A DNA stretch of 64,000 nucleotides from a virus: IMG/VR virus record IMGVR_UViG_3300031857_000123, positions 1-64,000 of that record. One strand, written 5' to 3'. Both the position numbers and the translations under genes were made by a program. Of this stretch, positions 26,834 through 35,528 are shown piece after piece; the stretch's first letter is position 1; each line of letters begins with the position of its first letter. Under the pieces are notes generated by a model. That model made no database searches. It was given only the letters and a program-made list of their open reading frames with translations, and was not told the origin of the DNA.

Positions 26834-28801
26834 TTATTTAATGGGACAGGCACCGGTTGCACACTCGGCATCGGTAATTTCGTCAAAACTGTTGGCATCG
26901 TTTAAGTCAACAGTGCCCAGAGTCTGAGCATACTCACGGTAGTCTTGCTCAGTTACAACTTCTTGTGGAAGGTATAAATAACCTAAATCTTTGGCAGTTT
27001 TGGTTGGGTCTGTGCGGTAGATAAAACTCACACCAACATAGCAGTCCCAATTGTCTAGTAACCAGTCAATGATTGCAGGTGCTTCACTTGGGTCATAGCT
27101 AATAGTCACTGACGTATTTTGCTGATTCCAGCTAGTTTGTAAAAGCTTATAACGCTCCAGTTGCACAACAGCTGATTCAAGATTAACTTCTTTGCCATCA
27201 ACTTTATCAAAAGGAACGCCGTCCCACATTACTGGAAACGTAACAAGAACTCCAGAATCATCAACAGGATGATTAATAACACGGTAATTCGCTTGACGTA
27301 GCTTTTCAACCACCGGGTCATGCTTGCTAAATTGTACATTGTTAAAAATATACTTTCCTAGTGGTTTGTGTACGCCTTCTGTGGTATCCATGATTTTGGA
27401 TAGTGTGCCTGACGGCTTAATGCAAGTTACGTTTTTAGGTGCTGGCAATCCCAGTTCCAAACTCATACCAACAGCAGCTGATGTAGCAGTACGCTTTAAG
27501 TATTCGTAGTCATAGCTGCCCATGTCTGGACGCATTGCAATACCAGTTAAACCTACTCCGCATAGTCGTAGGAAATAGTTGTTAAGATGCCAAGATTCCT
27601 GAAGAATGCCGTCCTGAAGATTAACACAGGTTTGTCGGTAGTTGGCACGAGCTGCCAGTCGTACAGCGTTGTGCAAACCGGCAGTGTCGCCTTTGAACTT
27701 TGCAATATCAGTTTCGGTAAGATTACAGAAAGCCTTATTACCGAGTAAGATTTCAACGCATGGATTGGCTCCCTTAAACCACGGAGCGCGTCTGAGGGCT
27801 TCGACTTCATTGATAAATCCAGGTTCACTTCCACCAGCTTCAATCATCATGCCAAAGATACGCTCCAAGTCTGATTTTAGCGGCTTCTTTTTAAATACTA
27901 AGCTGTTATTTGACTGTGTGCGGTGCTGATTATTGTGCAACCACCAATCTTTTTTGGCTACGGCGAATTCTTCCCATTCAGGTTGATCATAATCGAATAG
28001 TGCGATTTCAGCACTTCTGCGACTACTAAGAATGGTGCCAAGATGATTAACAATATCAAGGATATCCATGCGAGTAAGCAGACTATCAGCGCGACCATTA
28101 AGTATATTGGCAATAGCGGTATAAGCAGTACTGATAGCAGCATCACCCGACGAAATCCAACCATATCCTTTTAGCCTTTCACCAGCAGGTCGTAGTTGAC
28201 TAAAATCAAGAACCAAAGTATCAGCAGGGTACTTACCCGCAAGCAACTTGCCAACAGACTTTGCCCAAGCTTCTGCACTGTCTCCGACTTGAATAGTCCA
28301 AGTTTTGGTATCAGATGCCCAGTATTCCACATTCTCTTCATTACCGCCCTTAGATGTGCGTGTACTACGTACTACACGAATATTTTTAATTGGCTTTGAG
28401 AATCCGTTGAGTGTACCAACAATTGGCTTGAATCCAACGCCACAGCCCTGTAATAGCAGCCATAAGACGTCAACTACGTCATAGATTGTTTCAACGTGTG
28501 TAAAGCTGCAATTGAACTGAGAGGCTTCACGTGTTTTAGCTACGTTAGTACCACCCAACCACAGCGTACGGCCACTCATTAATACTTTACGATCAAGCAT
28601 CAATTGCTCAAGATCGTATAATTCTGCGTACTCAACATCATTGAGTTCGCGATCTACTGCTCGTGTCCACAACCACTCTTGATGGTCAATAACGCGAGCA
28701 ACTGTTTCTTGCCATGTTTCAAATTCTTTTCCGTCGTCTGAGGTAGGGCGATTATAGGTACGACGTGTGATTACTTGCGCGCGTGTTGATGGAGAGTTCA
28801 T
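26834..28801 (-). CDS. Ribonucleoside-triphosphate reductase, adenosylcobalamin-dependent (class II)
   Basis: 655 residues, single chain, close to Lactobacillus-type RTPR. Visible features are the N-terminal substrate Cys in 'REASQFNCSFTHV', the active-site loop 'NPCVEILLGNKAFCNLTE' (thiyl-radical Cys and catalytic Glu), 'CIKPSGTLSKIMDTTEGVH', and the C-terminal redox pair CATGACPIK. It reduces ribonucleotides to dNTPs using B12, so it works without oxygen and needs no NrdB. It heads the nucleotide-metabolism end of the replication block; dUTPase, glutaredoxin and ThyX are also present. Confidence 0.92.
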   Translation of the reverse strand: MNSPSTRAQVITRRTYNRPTSDDGKEFETWQETVARVIDHQEWLWTRAVDRELNDVEYAELYDLEQLMLDRKVLMSGRTLWLGGTNVAKTREASQFNCSFTHVETIYDVVDVLWLLLQGCGVGFKPIVGTLNGFSKPIKNIRVVRSTRTSKGGNEENVEYWASDTKTWTIQVGDSAEAWAKSVGKLLAGKYPADTLVLDFSQLRPAGERLKGYGWISSGDAAISTAYTAIANILNGRADSLLTRMDILDIVNHLGTILSSRRSAEIALFDYDQPEWEEFAVAKKDWWLHNNQHRTQSNNSLVFKKKPLKSDLERIFGMMIEAGGSEPGFINEVEALRRAPWFKGANPCVEILLGNKAFCNLTETDIAKFKGDTAGLHNAVRLAARANYRQTCVNLQDGILQESWHLNNYFLRLCGVGLTGIAMRPDMGSYDYEYLKRTATSAAVGMSLELGLPAPKNVTCIKPSGTLSKIMDTTEGVHKPLGKYIFNNVQFSKHDPVVEKLRQANYRVINHPVDDSGVLVTFPVMWDGVPFDKVDGKEVNLESAVVQLERYKLLQTSWNQQNTSVTISYDPSEAPAIIDWLLDNWDCYVGVSFIYRTDPTKTAKDLGYLYLPQEVVTEQDYREYAQTLGTVDLNDANSFDEITDAECATGACPIK

Positions 28802-28812
28802 TTATTCTTTCT

Positions 28813-29205
28813 TTATTGGCTGCAAGGGCCGATTACAAACCCGCTAGCGTCTGGTGTGCAGGTATTTGATAGTTTTACACAAGGCCCAACCACAAATCCG
28901 TCTGTGCAGTAATTAATTGTAGGTTGAACTACCAGACTTGGTCCTACCACTACATTTGGGATTACGGTAACTTCTGGTCCTTTAACAGGGCCAACTACAA
29001 ACGGTAGTTGTGCTGCTGGGCCTGGGCCTACCACAGGCACTGATGGAACAGTAACAGTTCCTGCTGGACCCGCTACAAAAGGTGTTGGTAGTGTTGCAAC
29101 AGTTTGGTCTGATAGTGTTACTACTTTTGGTATGACTGGTGGCTCAGTATTACCACCACATGCTGTTAGTACTGTTACTAGTACTAGTAATGCGAAATTT
29201 TTCAT
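28813..29205 (-). CDS. Lipoprotein with VVGP repeats
   Basis: 130 residues. The N-terminus MKNFALLVLVTVLTACGG carries a lipobox (LTAC, Cys16). The mature chain is built from Val/Pro-rich pieces repeating VGP (PFVAGPAG, PVVGPGP, PFVVGPVKGP, NVVVGPS) and ends with four Cys. AGGAATATT precedes the ATG. An early-expressed envelope lipoprotein could act in superinfection exclusion, but this is only a guess from location and type. Confidence 0.6.
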   Translation of the reverse strand: MKNFALLVLVTVLTACGGNTEPPVIPKVVTLSDQTVATLPTPFVAGPAGTVTVPSVPVVGPGPAAQLPFVVGPVKGPEVTVIPNVVVGPSLVVQPTINYCTDGFVVGPCVKLSNTCTPDASGFVIGPCSQ

Positions 29206-29217
29206 AATATTCCTATT

Positions 29218-29727
29218 TTATTGTCCAGTACTGCCAAATCCGCCAGTACCACGTTGTGTGTCATTCCAAGAATCCACAAAGTCCACAATTTGAACTGGTT
29301 GGATTACTAGCTGGGCAATTCTGTCCCCAGCGTCGATTTTATAGGGGTCATCGGAAATATTTTTTAGCAAAACTTTTAAATTTCCACGATAATCTGAATC
29401 AATGACTCCAACTGAATGTGGGATTGTAATGCCTTTTTTGCCTTGCGAGCTGCGATTGTAAATAAGGCCCACAAAGCCTTCTGGAATTTTTACCGCTATA
29501 CCCGTATCAACAAGTTTTTGTTCTCCAGGATAGATTTCAATCCAACGTGCTGCACCTTCTGGAAACCACGCAAAAAGGTCTGCACCTGCATCTGTGCGGT
29601 GTGCCCGCTGTGGAAGAATTGCATCAGGCTGTACTTGGCACTGAATCTTGGGATTGTTGCGGTATGTCATAGTATTAGGATCGTATGAGGCAGTAATACT
29701 ACCGCTGCTTATAAGTGTGCTGTTCAT
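29218..29727 (-). CDS. dut: dUTP diphosphatase
   Basis: 169 residues with all five trimeric dUTPase motifs: AGADLFAW (1), RSSQGKKGI (2), GVIDSDYRGN (3), RIAQLVIQP (4) and RGTGGFGSTG (5). An N-terminal extension of about 25 residues precedes the core. It hydrolyses dUTP to dUMP, keeping uracil out of DNA and feeding ThyX. It overlaps the flap endonuclease stop by 4 nt (ATGA), and T5 likewise has dUTPase next to D15. Confidence 0.94.
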   Translation of the reverse strand: MNSTLISSGSITASYDPNTMTYRNNPKIQCQVQPDAILPQRAHRTDAGADLFAWFPEGAARWIEIYPGEQKLVDTGIAVKIPEGFVGLIYNRSSQGKKGITIPHSVGVIDSDYRGNLKVLLKNISDDPYKIDAGDRIAQLVIQPVQIVDFVDSWNDTQRGTGGFGSTGQ

Positions 29728-30569
29728 TTTGTGTAAAGTTCTAGGGTTTGATCAATGGTTATAATATTAGCTTCACCAATAGCTTCGCTACAATAAGTAA
29801 CTAAGTCCATTAGTTGATAGTTGAGTAGTAACAAGTCGCGGCACTTGTTCAACTCTTGAATGTACTTGTACTTACCGCTAAGTGGAATGTTTGCAGCAAT
29901 GTCGTAACAGCTGCCATATTCACTAACCAAGGCAACAGCTCGTTTAGGCCCAATACCAGGCACACCAAGAACGTTGTCGCCAGTATCACCCATAAGGCAC
30001 TTAACGCTAATGTAATCTTCAGGGCTAAATTCATAGTGGTCATTCCAGTTGTTGATGGTTACTTCTTTGCGGGTTACATAGCTAAATCGGCTAACGCCTT
30101 CGGTAACTAACAAGTCCCAGTCACGGTCGCTGGAGATCAGCCAAATGTCATCAAAAGGCAAGCTGGACTTTTTACTAACAATGTATGCTGCAATATCGTC
30201 AGCCTCAACGCCTTGAAAGCGCAGCACAGGATAGTCGGTATTTTCAGCAATGTGCTCAAGCGTTTTGGTGAATTCTTCAAAGAACAGTTCAAACGCAGCT
30301 TTTTCAGCGTCTGTTTGTTCTGCAAACTTGTCTTTGCGGTTTTGCTTGTATTCTGGGCTTAGTGCTTTGCGATAGCTGCTTGAGCCTTGGTCACATGCAA
30401 TAATAACGTGTGAGGCTTTGTAAGATTTCTTTAGACTATTTACTGTGCGCAGGTAGTCTTCAGCAAAATCAGTGGCTCCTGAATGCTTGTAACGAAAAGC
30501 AAGGTTTAGTGCATCAACAACAAGCAGTGTTGCTGTTGATTCAGTGGCTTGTTTGAATGTTTTACTCAT
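29724..30569 (-). CDS. 5'-3' exonuclease / flap endonuclease (T5 D15-like)
   Basis: 281 residues. Conserved acidic metal-site motifs are VVDALNLAFRYKH, VIIACDQGSSSYRK, VEADDIAAYI and LISSDRDWDLL, followed by the helix-hairpin-helix region 'GDTGDNVLGVPGIGPKRAVAL'. These are diagnostic of the FEN/5' nuclease family. It removes flaps and RNA primers during replication. A promoter lies directly upstream. The neighbour order matches the T5 D15-dut arrangement. Confidence 0.92.
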   Translation of the reverse strand: MSKTFKQATESTATLLVVDALNLAFRYKHSGATDFAEDYLRTVNSLKKSYKASHVIIACDQGSSSYRKALSPEYKQNRKDKFAEQTDAEKAAFELFFEEFTKTLEHIAENTDYPVLRFQGVEADDIAAYIVSKKSSLPFDDIWLISSDRDWDLLVTEGVSRFSYVTRKEVTINNWNDHYEFSPEDYISVKCLMGDTGDNVLGVPGIGPKRAVALVSEYGSCYDIAANIPLSGKYKYIQELNKCRDLLLLNYQLMDLVTYCSEAIGEANIITIDQTLELYTK

Positions 30570-30594
30570 TGTGTATTTTTGTGGTTAAGTGTAT

Positions 30595-30623
30595 ATTATA
30601 CACTTGATAACCCGCCAAGTCAA
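30595..30623 (-). promoter_or_regulatory. Sigma70-type promoter for flap endonuclease / dut / RTPR
   Basis: Minus strand: TTGACT at 30623-30618, TATAAT at 30600-30595, spacer 17 bp. It overlaps the end of 30620..31078. Confidence 0.8.
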
Positions 30624-31078
30624 GTGACAAATTGTGGTTGCTCATACTTTAACCAGTCTTCTAGTAGAGCAACATAAAATTCGTGAGTTTCATGATTATA
30701 GTAAACACAGCGGTAGTCTTGCGAATTAGGCATTTCGTCAAAAGCCACAAAAACTTTTGATCGGTCAAACTTAAAGATTAACAGTGGTTTCTTCTCTACC
30801 TGCTTGCCTTGCCTGACACTTTGTTCCCAGAATTCTACAAGCTGCGGACTTTTTGAAGTCAATAGGTGTGAGGTCAGGTGATCTTCTGCATAGCCTTTGA
30901 CTTCTACGCACCACAGGTTGGTTCTGCCAGGCACGTAAAGATCGCCTTTGAGCAAGTGCTTGGCATCAAGTGCTCCTGACCCAGGTATTCGTTCCCACCC
31001 TAAGCCGGTGTGTTTACGCAAAAGATCACGTACTGTGGTTTCTGTACGTGCACCTTTTGCTCTAGCGTCTACTACCAT
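30620..31078 (-). CDS. PD-(D/E)XK nuclease, Holliday junction resolvase-like
   Basis: 152 residues. 'KGARTETTVRDLLRK' (Glu in the first helix), 'GALDAKHLLKGDLYVP' (Asp) and 'LWCVEVKGY' (E-x-K) give the E...D...ExK signature of Hjc-type and related phage nucleases. It probably resolves or trims recombination intermediates next to the SbcCD-like nuclease. It shares its first base with the upstream stop (TAATG). Confidence 0.75.
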   Translation of the reverse strand: MVVDARAKGARTETTVRDLLRKHTGLGWERIPGSGALDAKHLLKGDLYVPGRTNLWCVEVKGYAEDHLTSHLLTSKSPQLVEFWEQSVRQGKQVEKKPLLIFKFDRSKVFVAFDEMPNSQDYRCVYYNHETHEFYVALLEDWLKYEQPQFVT

Positions 31079-31374
31079 TACTCAGTCGGCGTTTCCGCAC
31101 TTGTAGGTTCAGGTGTTGGCTGGGCAGTCTTGGCGGCTGGCTTAACAATTGCTGGTTTGGCTGGTTTAGCTGCTGGTGCAACGGGGGCTGGTTTAGCCTG
31201 AAAAGTGACTGTTTTTACCTCACGCTCATCAACAGAGTATGTAATGGTTCCTGACTCAGCTTCAACTGTGGCCAGTTCAGCGTCAGAAATATGTGAGTGT
31301 AATAGTAGTGGTTGGCGCACGCCATCGCGTACTATGGTGGCTTTGATGGCCTTGATTTCTTCGATTTTAATCAT
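31078..31374 (-). CDS. Hypothetical protein with Ala/Pro/Lys-rich tail
   Basis: 98 residues. An N-terminal beta-type domain (residues 1-60) is followed by a low-complexity tail of repeated PAKPA-type units. It sits one base after the SbcC-like stop, within the recombination operon. Function unknown. Confidence 0.55.
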   Translation of the reverse strand: MIKIEEIKAIKATIVRDGVRQPLLLHSHISDAELATVEAESGTITYSVDEREVKTVTFQAKPAPVAPAAKPAKPAIVKPAAKTAQPTPEPTSAETPTE

Positions 31375-31375
31375 G

Positions 31376-33214
31376 TTATACCTCTATTTGGGATATGTTG
31401 TTGCGTTTTACAACGTTGACCTTTTCTAGCAGTGGATGACTAAATCCGTGTGATACTAAAAAGGTATTCAAGTGTTCTTCCCCTAGGAGGACTTCCACTA
31501 ATTTTTCTTTGCCGTCTACATCAAGTGCTTCAACAGTCTCGTCTAAGATCAGCAAGTTGATCCTGGAACTACTTAGGGTCTGCATTAGCTTGCGAATTGC
31601 AAGTAGGGTGGCTACGTTTACACGTGCCCGCTCACCTCCACTCAATGCCAGCATTTCAATATCACGACCATTGTCAGTGATAACTACATTGAGTTTATCA
31701 CTAGCTGAAATTTTAAAACTAATCTGGAATCTACCATCACTTAAGTCTACAAGGTAGCTGTTTGTGATTTCTTCCAAGTCTTTGACCAAGCACTCTATTT
31801 TGTATGCTACCAGTCCAGTTGTTGAAAAAGTTTTATTGAGCACGTTAACAATGCTCATACGCTCTGATAACTCGTGCAGTCGACCACTATAAGTTTCTAA
31901 CTCCTCGGACATTTCTGCCAGTTGCTTACTAATAGTGTCAACTTTAGAATTATGTGCACTTACTGCTTGATTGGTTTTTTCAGCAGCTTGTATACGAGTA
32001 CGAGTAGTTTCAATACTGTACTGTAGTCCAGCAAGATCAGATTGTAGTGTAGCTTTATCTAGCACAACATCTGGCAGTTCTGTGTCAATAAGTAAGTGAT
32101 ACTTTTCCCAGTCCGCTTGACTTTGCTGTGCTTGTTGCCAAGCTAAGACTTTCTGTGCGTGTGCATTTAAGTCTTGTGTGATATCTTTGCGAGACTGTGT
32201 GGCTTTGTCCAATTTTTCTAAGGCGGCTTGCTTTATTGCAGCTTGCTCACTTACAAGTTCGGCAATCTTGTTAACGTCTATGGACTGTAAACAAGTAGGG
32301 CAATTACCTTGTAGTTTGTTCATTTTTTGGACAAACGCCTCAACATCTTTTACTGTTTTTTGCAGCTCAATTGATGTGGTATTAAGCTGTGATACAATCG
32401 TTTGTTTTGTGCTTACGTCTTCTTCTGGTTTTTCTGGCAGTGGTAAGATTGTAATCTTAGACTGTAATTGTTTGTAGGTATTGTTTTGTGCAATCTTTTT
32501 GTTGGTAGATTCTACACCCTGAATAGCTACTTCTAGTTTAGCTGCTTCTTGCAATACTTGTGAGTCTAAGTTGGGTACCTCTACTGGCTGTTTTGGGGTT
32601 AAGTCAACCTTAGAGTATTTGTCTAGCCAGGCAACAACTGTGTTTACCTGTGATTGCGTTGAGGCAATGTCTTTGCTTAACTCTTGTGCTACTTCTTTGA
32701 AGACTTCTTGTGCTTGAGTGTAACGACCCAAGTTTAGGATTTCAATAAGGAACTTTTTACGCGCAGTATCTGCAGCAGTTAAAAACTCTAGGCTTGATGC
32801 ATTACTCTGATAAACAATTTGACTAAAAGTTTTATGGTCAATGCCGATTACTTCTTCAACAATTTTATAAGTGGCTGTGGAAGTATGTGCACTAATGTCC
32901 ACACCATTTTTGTACAACTTAACCGTTTGAGTAGTGCCACGACGTGTTTCGATCTTGTACTCTGTACCATCTCGGTCAAACACTAGTTCGATTGCATAGT
33001 GCTTGTCTTTTACATACCGGTTAAGAATATCGGCCTTTTTAATGCCTTTGGAATTTTTATTGAACAGTACTTCTTCAAGCACTAGGGCAATAGAACTCTT
33101 GCCGTGACCATTTTTTCCTACAAGCTGTGTAAGTGGTGCAGCAACAAAATCAATCTTGTTGCCCTCACCATAGCTGAATGCGTTAGACCATGCTAGTGTT
33201 TTTATTGTTATCAT
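31376..33214 (-). CDS. SbcC/Rad50-like recombination endonuclease subunit (T5 D13 / T4 gp46-like)
   Basis: 612 residues. Walker A VGKNGHGKSS lies near residue 34, a coiled coil with zinc-hook 'CPTCLQ' in the middle, then the ABC signature ALSGGERARVNVA and Walker B 'LLILDETVEALDVDG' near the C-terminus. It is the ATPase half of a DNA-end-processing complex with the 33436 product. The start overlaps the glutaredoxin gene by 32 nt. Confidence 0.92.
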   Translation of the reverse strand: MITIKTLAWSNAFSYGEGNKIDFVAAPLTQLVGKNGHGKSSIALVLEEVLFNKNSKGIKKADILNRYVKDKHYAIELVFDRDGTEYKIETRRGTTQTVKLYKNGVDISAHTSTATYKIVEEVIGIDHKTFSQIVYQSNASSLEFLTAADTARKKFLIEILNLGRYTQAQEVFKEVAQELSKDIASTQSQVNTVVAWLDKYSKVDLTPKQPVEVPNLDSQVLQEAAKLEVAIQGVESTNKKIAQNNTYKQLQSKITILPLPEKPEEDVSTKQTIVSQLNTTSIELQKTVKDVEAFVQKMNKLQGNCPTCLQSIDVNKIAELVSEQAAIKQAALEKLDKATQSRKDITQDLNAHAQKVLAWQQAQQSQADWEKYHLLIDTELPDVVLDKATLQSDLAGLQYSIETTRTRIQAAEKTNQAVSAHNSKVDTISKQLAEMSEELETYSGRLHELSERMSIVNVLNKTFSTTGLVAYKIECLVKDLEEITNSYLVDLSDGRFQISFKISASDKLNVVITDNGRDIEMLALSGGERARVNVATLLAIRKLMQTLSSSRINLLILDETVEALDVDGKEKLVEVLLGEEHLNTFLVSHGFSHPLLEKVNVVKRNNISQIEV

Positions 33215-33455
33215 TTGCTAGTTTTCTTTTTAGCTCCTGCAACCCGCCAACATACACACCATCTAAAAAGATTTGAGGTACGCTGCGAGCGTCTGGAACT
33301 AGTTCAATTAAATCTTTTTTAGTATACCCGTTAATACCAAGCATACGTTCTTCAATCCGTACGCCATGCAAGTCTAGTAGTCGCTTTGCCTCAGTACAGG
33401 CTGGGCAGTTTGTTTGTGACCATACTTGCGCTGATTTATGTGAATTTTTCTGCAT
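33183..33455 (-). CDS. Glutaredoxin
   Basis: 90 residues. The redox motif CPAC (residues 18-21) and the cis-Pro region 'ARSVPQIFLDGVYVGG' identify a glutaredoxin. It probably reduces the class II reductase. It is wedged between the two nuclease subunit genes and overlaps both, by 20 nt upstream and 32 nt downstream, so its level is tied to theirs. Confidence 0.85.
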   Translation of the reverse strand: MQKNSHKSAQVWSQTNCPACTEAKRLLDLHGVRIEERMLGINGYTKKDLIELVPDARSVPQIFLDGVYVGGLQELKRKLANDNNKNTSMV

Positions 33456-34392
33456 GATTTTGCATCTCCTGTAGAACTTTGTCTACTGTGGTTTCGGGTA
33501 ATTCTAGAATATAGGTTACATACTCTCGAACTTCCTGATTTAGGGTCATCTCTGCATCAAGCATCAGGGCGGAGTCTGTATCACGTTTTAGCACTTTGGT
33601 AGCGATTAGCTCTGAATCGGCTAGTTCTCCGAGTTCTTGCATATCACCTTGGACTTCGTAAACGGTGTGATCAAAGTCCGTAGCCACTGGCGTCTCGTCA
33701 GCGGCGATTGTTCGCTTGATAAGTTGCGGCAAGTTGAATTTAAGCCACGTATGTTCCAAGCTATCAGCATCAAGCAAAATAGCACCGGTATCAACCCTGG
33801 AACGATGAAAGCTAGTAGTATAAGGGCTACCAGGGTAAAGAATATTTCTTTGAGAGTTTTCATAACTGTGTAGGTCACCAGCTAGCACAACTTGCCAACG
33901 GTTAAATAAGTCTAGATCGACTTCGGGCTTTACGTGTGGAGGAATCTCGCCACGAACGTGTGTGCATAAGATACGACCACCAAAATCACGACCATGTTTT
34001 TCGTAGTCTTTGAGCTTATTGTAAGGAATAATGTCTAAGTCAAATCCTACATTTTCATAGTAATCATCAAGCATGCTTACTAGTGGATTTAAGCGGTGCG
34101 TGGACTTTTTAAGATTGGTTAGAAACGTTGAGTCTTTTTTCAACATCTCATGATTGCCAGGGTAGATTAGTGTAGGCTTGTGAAAGCTTTCTACAAAGTC
34201 AAAGTATAACTCAACTTCGTCCATGGTAGGCAATCGGTCAAACACATCACCGCCTACAATTACCAGGTCTGCACTATGTTGCATTTCACTAAACTGTTCG
34301 CAGAATAAGCGGAAGCGATTACGTGACCACTCCACTGGAACATTCTTTTGACCTAGTTTGATGTGTACGTCTGCTGTAAATAGTATTTTCAT
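33436..34392 (-). CDS. SbcD/Mre11-like nuclease subunit (T5 D12 / T4 gp47-like)
   Basis: 318 residues from ATG 34392; an upstream TTG lies inside a terminator hairpin and is less likely. The metallophosphoesterase motifs are ADVHIKLG, GGDVFD, YPGNHE, and GDLHSYE, with the conserved metal-binding Asp and His residues. With the SbcC-like partner it trims double-strand ends. The weak ribosome site suggests modest expression. Confidence 0.92.
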   Translation of the reverse strand: MKILFTADVHIKLGQKNVPVEWSRNRFRLFCEQFSEMQHSADLVIVGGDVFDRLPTMDEVELYFDFVESFHKPTLIYPGNHEMLKKDSTFLTNLKKSTHRLNPLVSMLDDYYENVGFDLDIIPYNKLKDYEKHGRDFGGRILCTHVRGEIPPHVKPEVDLDLFNRWQVVLAGDLHSYENSQRNILYPGSPYTTSFHRSRVDTGAILLDADSLEHTWLKFNLPQLIKRTIAADETPVATDFDHTVYEVQGDMQELGELADSELIATKVLKRDTDSALMLDAEMTLNQEVREYVTYILELPETTVDKVLQEMQNHAEKFT

Positions 34393-34403
34393 TGTTTTAT
34401 CAG

Positions 34404-34441
34404 ACAAAATAGCCCGCAAGCTTTTTAGGATTGCGGGCTAT
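34404..34441 (-). terminator. Terminator after the SSB-like gene
   Basis: TAGCCCGCAA pairs with TTGCGGGCTA across an 11-nt loop. On the minus strand the stem is followed by TTTTG. It would attenuate transcription between the SSB-like gene and the nuclease operon. Confidence 0.75.
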
Positions 34442-34447
34442 ATATTA

Positions 34448-35089
34448 TCAACCTAGTTCTTTGACTGCTTCGGATGCTGCTGTGTCAGCCTCATCACCTT
34501 CGTCGGAGTTAGATGCTACTTTTTCCAATAGGGCTAGTACTTCGGCTTCTGTTGGGCGAGGGTACTTTTCATCAATTGATTTAGCTGCTGTTGCGGCTTC
34601 ACGCTCGGCATCGGTTAGTGGACGTGGTTTGCAACGCAATACACTCAAGTCGTAGCTGATATTAAAAGCCAGTGGTCCTGTTTTGGTACGCTTGAAAACT
34701 ACATCCCAACCTGTATCGAAATCGGTAGGATCACCCAAATCTTCGGCCGCTGAAACAATTTGTTCAAACAGTTTCTTTTTCAAGTTAAGCGCCTTGACTT
34801 TGCCGTCCTTAGGGTCAATACAGTTAACTGTATACGACCACGAGCACTTCAAGTCTGGGTAGAAGGAGGGAACGTGATCTTTTTCGATGTTGTCGAATTT
34901 TTCTTTGTCACGAGAGAAAGCCAAGCACTCAACTGGAATGTCTTTGTTGTTAGCCCCTTTGAGCCAGTAGACGTAGCGTGGCAGAACTCCGCCCACTAGT
35001 CTAACTGTGTTTTCACCGTCTTTGTATTCATAAGCCTCAACTTTGTTTGAGATTGCTTTGCCTTTGGTATTTTTAAATGAGATTGCCAT
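34448..35089 (-). CDS. Single-stranded DNA-binding protein, gp32-like
   Basis: 213 residues. A core rich in aromatic and basic residues ('RLVGGVLPRYVYWLKG', 'DLKCSWSYTVNCID', 'GWDVVFKRTKTGPLAFN') fits an OB-fold phage SSB. The C-terminus is acidic (SNSDEGDEADTAASEAV), the usual tail that contacts polymerase and helicase. It sits between helicase and nuclease genes. Assignment rests on composition and context. Confidence 0.7.
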   Translation of the reverse strand: MAISFKNTKGKAISNKVEAYEYKDGENTVRLVGGVLPRYVYWLKGANNKDIPVECLAFSRDKEKFDNIEKDHVPSFYPDLKCSWSYTVNCIDPKDGKVKALNLKKKLFEQIVSAAEDLGDPTDFDTGWDVVFKRTKTGPLAFNISYDLSVLRCKPRPLTDAEREAATAAKSIDEKYPRPTEAEVLALLEKVASNSDEGDEADTAASEAVKELG

Positions 35090-35090
35090 G

Positions 35091-35468
35091 TTAGTTGTTT
35101 TCGTATTTAAAGTAAATTTTGTTGTCTGTGATTGTGAGCAGCGGATTGTGTTTTAAGGCATCTAAGTCAATGTCTTTGAAATAACTCAAGTCTAGGTAAA
35201 CTACTCGGTAAAGTTTGTATAAGCTATAGTCACGCCTTCCTGCAAGTCTAATGTATTGCGCTTTGTGTGCAATATCGCAAGTTTCGGAGAAAAGAGGTTG
35301 GGCATTTAACAAGAAGCTGTGACCCGACAAGTTTTTAAAACTATTTAGTTCGTGGTGGTTTTTCGGTATAAGCTTTTTGCTAAAGTGCCTTTCCAGCATA
35401 CTTAACATCAATTTAGGGTCGCAATTTGTTTCTGTTTCTAATAAATCCAGGTTAAAAAAGAGTGCCAT
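35091..35468 (-). CDS. Hypothetical protein (D11 position)
   Basis: 125 residues, soluble, mixed alpha/beta, rich in Leu, Asn and Tyr (RDYSLYKLYRVVYLDLSYF). It is the first gene after a promoter and is followed by the SSB-like gene after 1 nt. The position between the D10-like helicase and D12-like nuclease matches T5 D11; sequence similarity could not be tested. Confidence 0.5.
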   Translation of the reverse strand: MALFFNLDLLETETNCDPKLMLSMLERHFSKKLIPKNHHELNSFKNLSGHSFLLNAQPLFSETCDIAHKAQYIRLAGRRDYSLYKLYRVVYLDLSYFKDIDLDALKHNPLLTITDNKIYFKYENN

Positions 35469-35487
35469 AATGATTAACTTAGACTAT

Positions 35488-35516
35488 ATTATAGCATAAA
35501 GACCACACTGCTGCAA
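35488..35516 (-). promoter_or_regulatory. Sigma70-type promoter for 35091 / SSB
   Basis: Minus strand: TTGCAG at 35516-35511, TATAAT at 35493-35488, spacer 17 bp, preceded by AAATTTACAC. Confidence 0.85.
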
Positions 35517-35528
35517 GTGTAAATTTTA

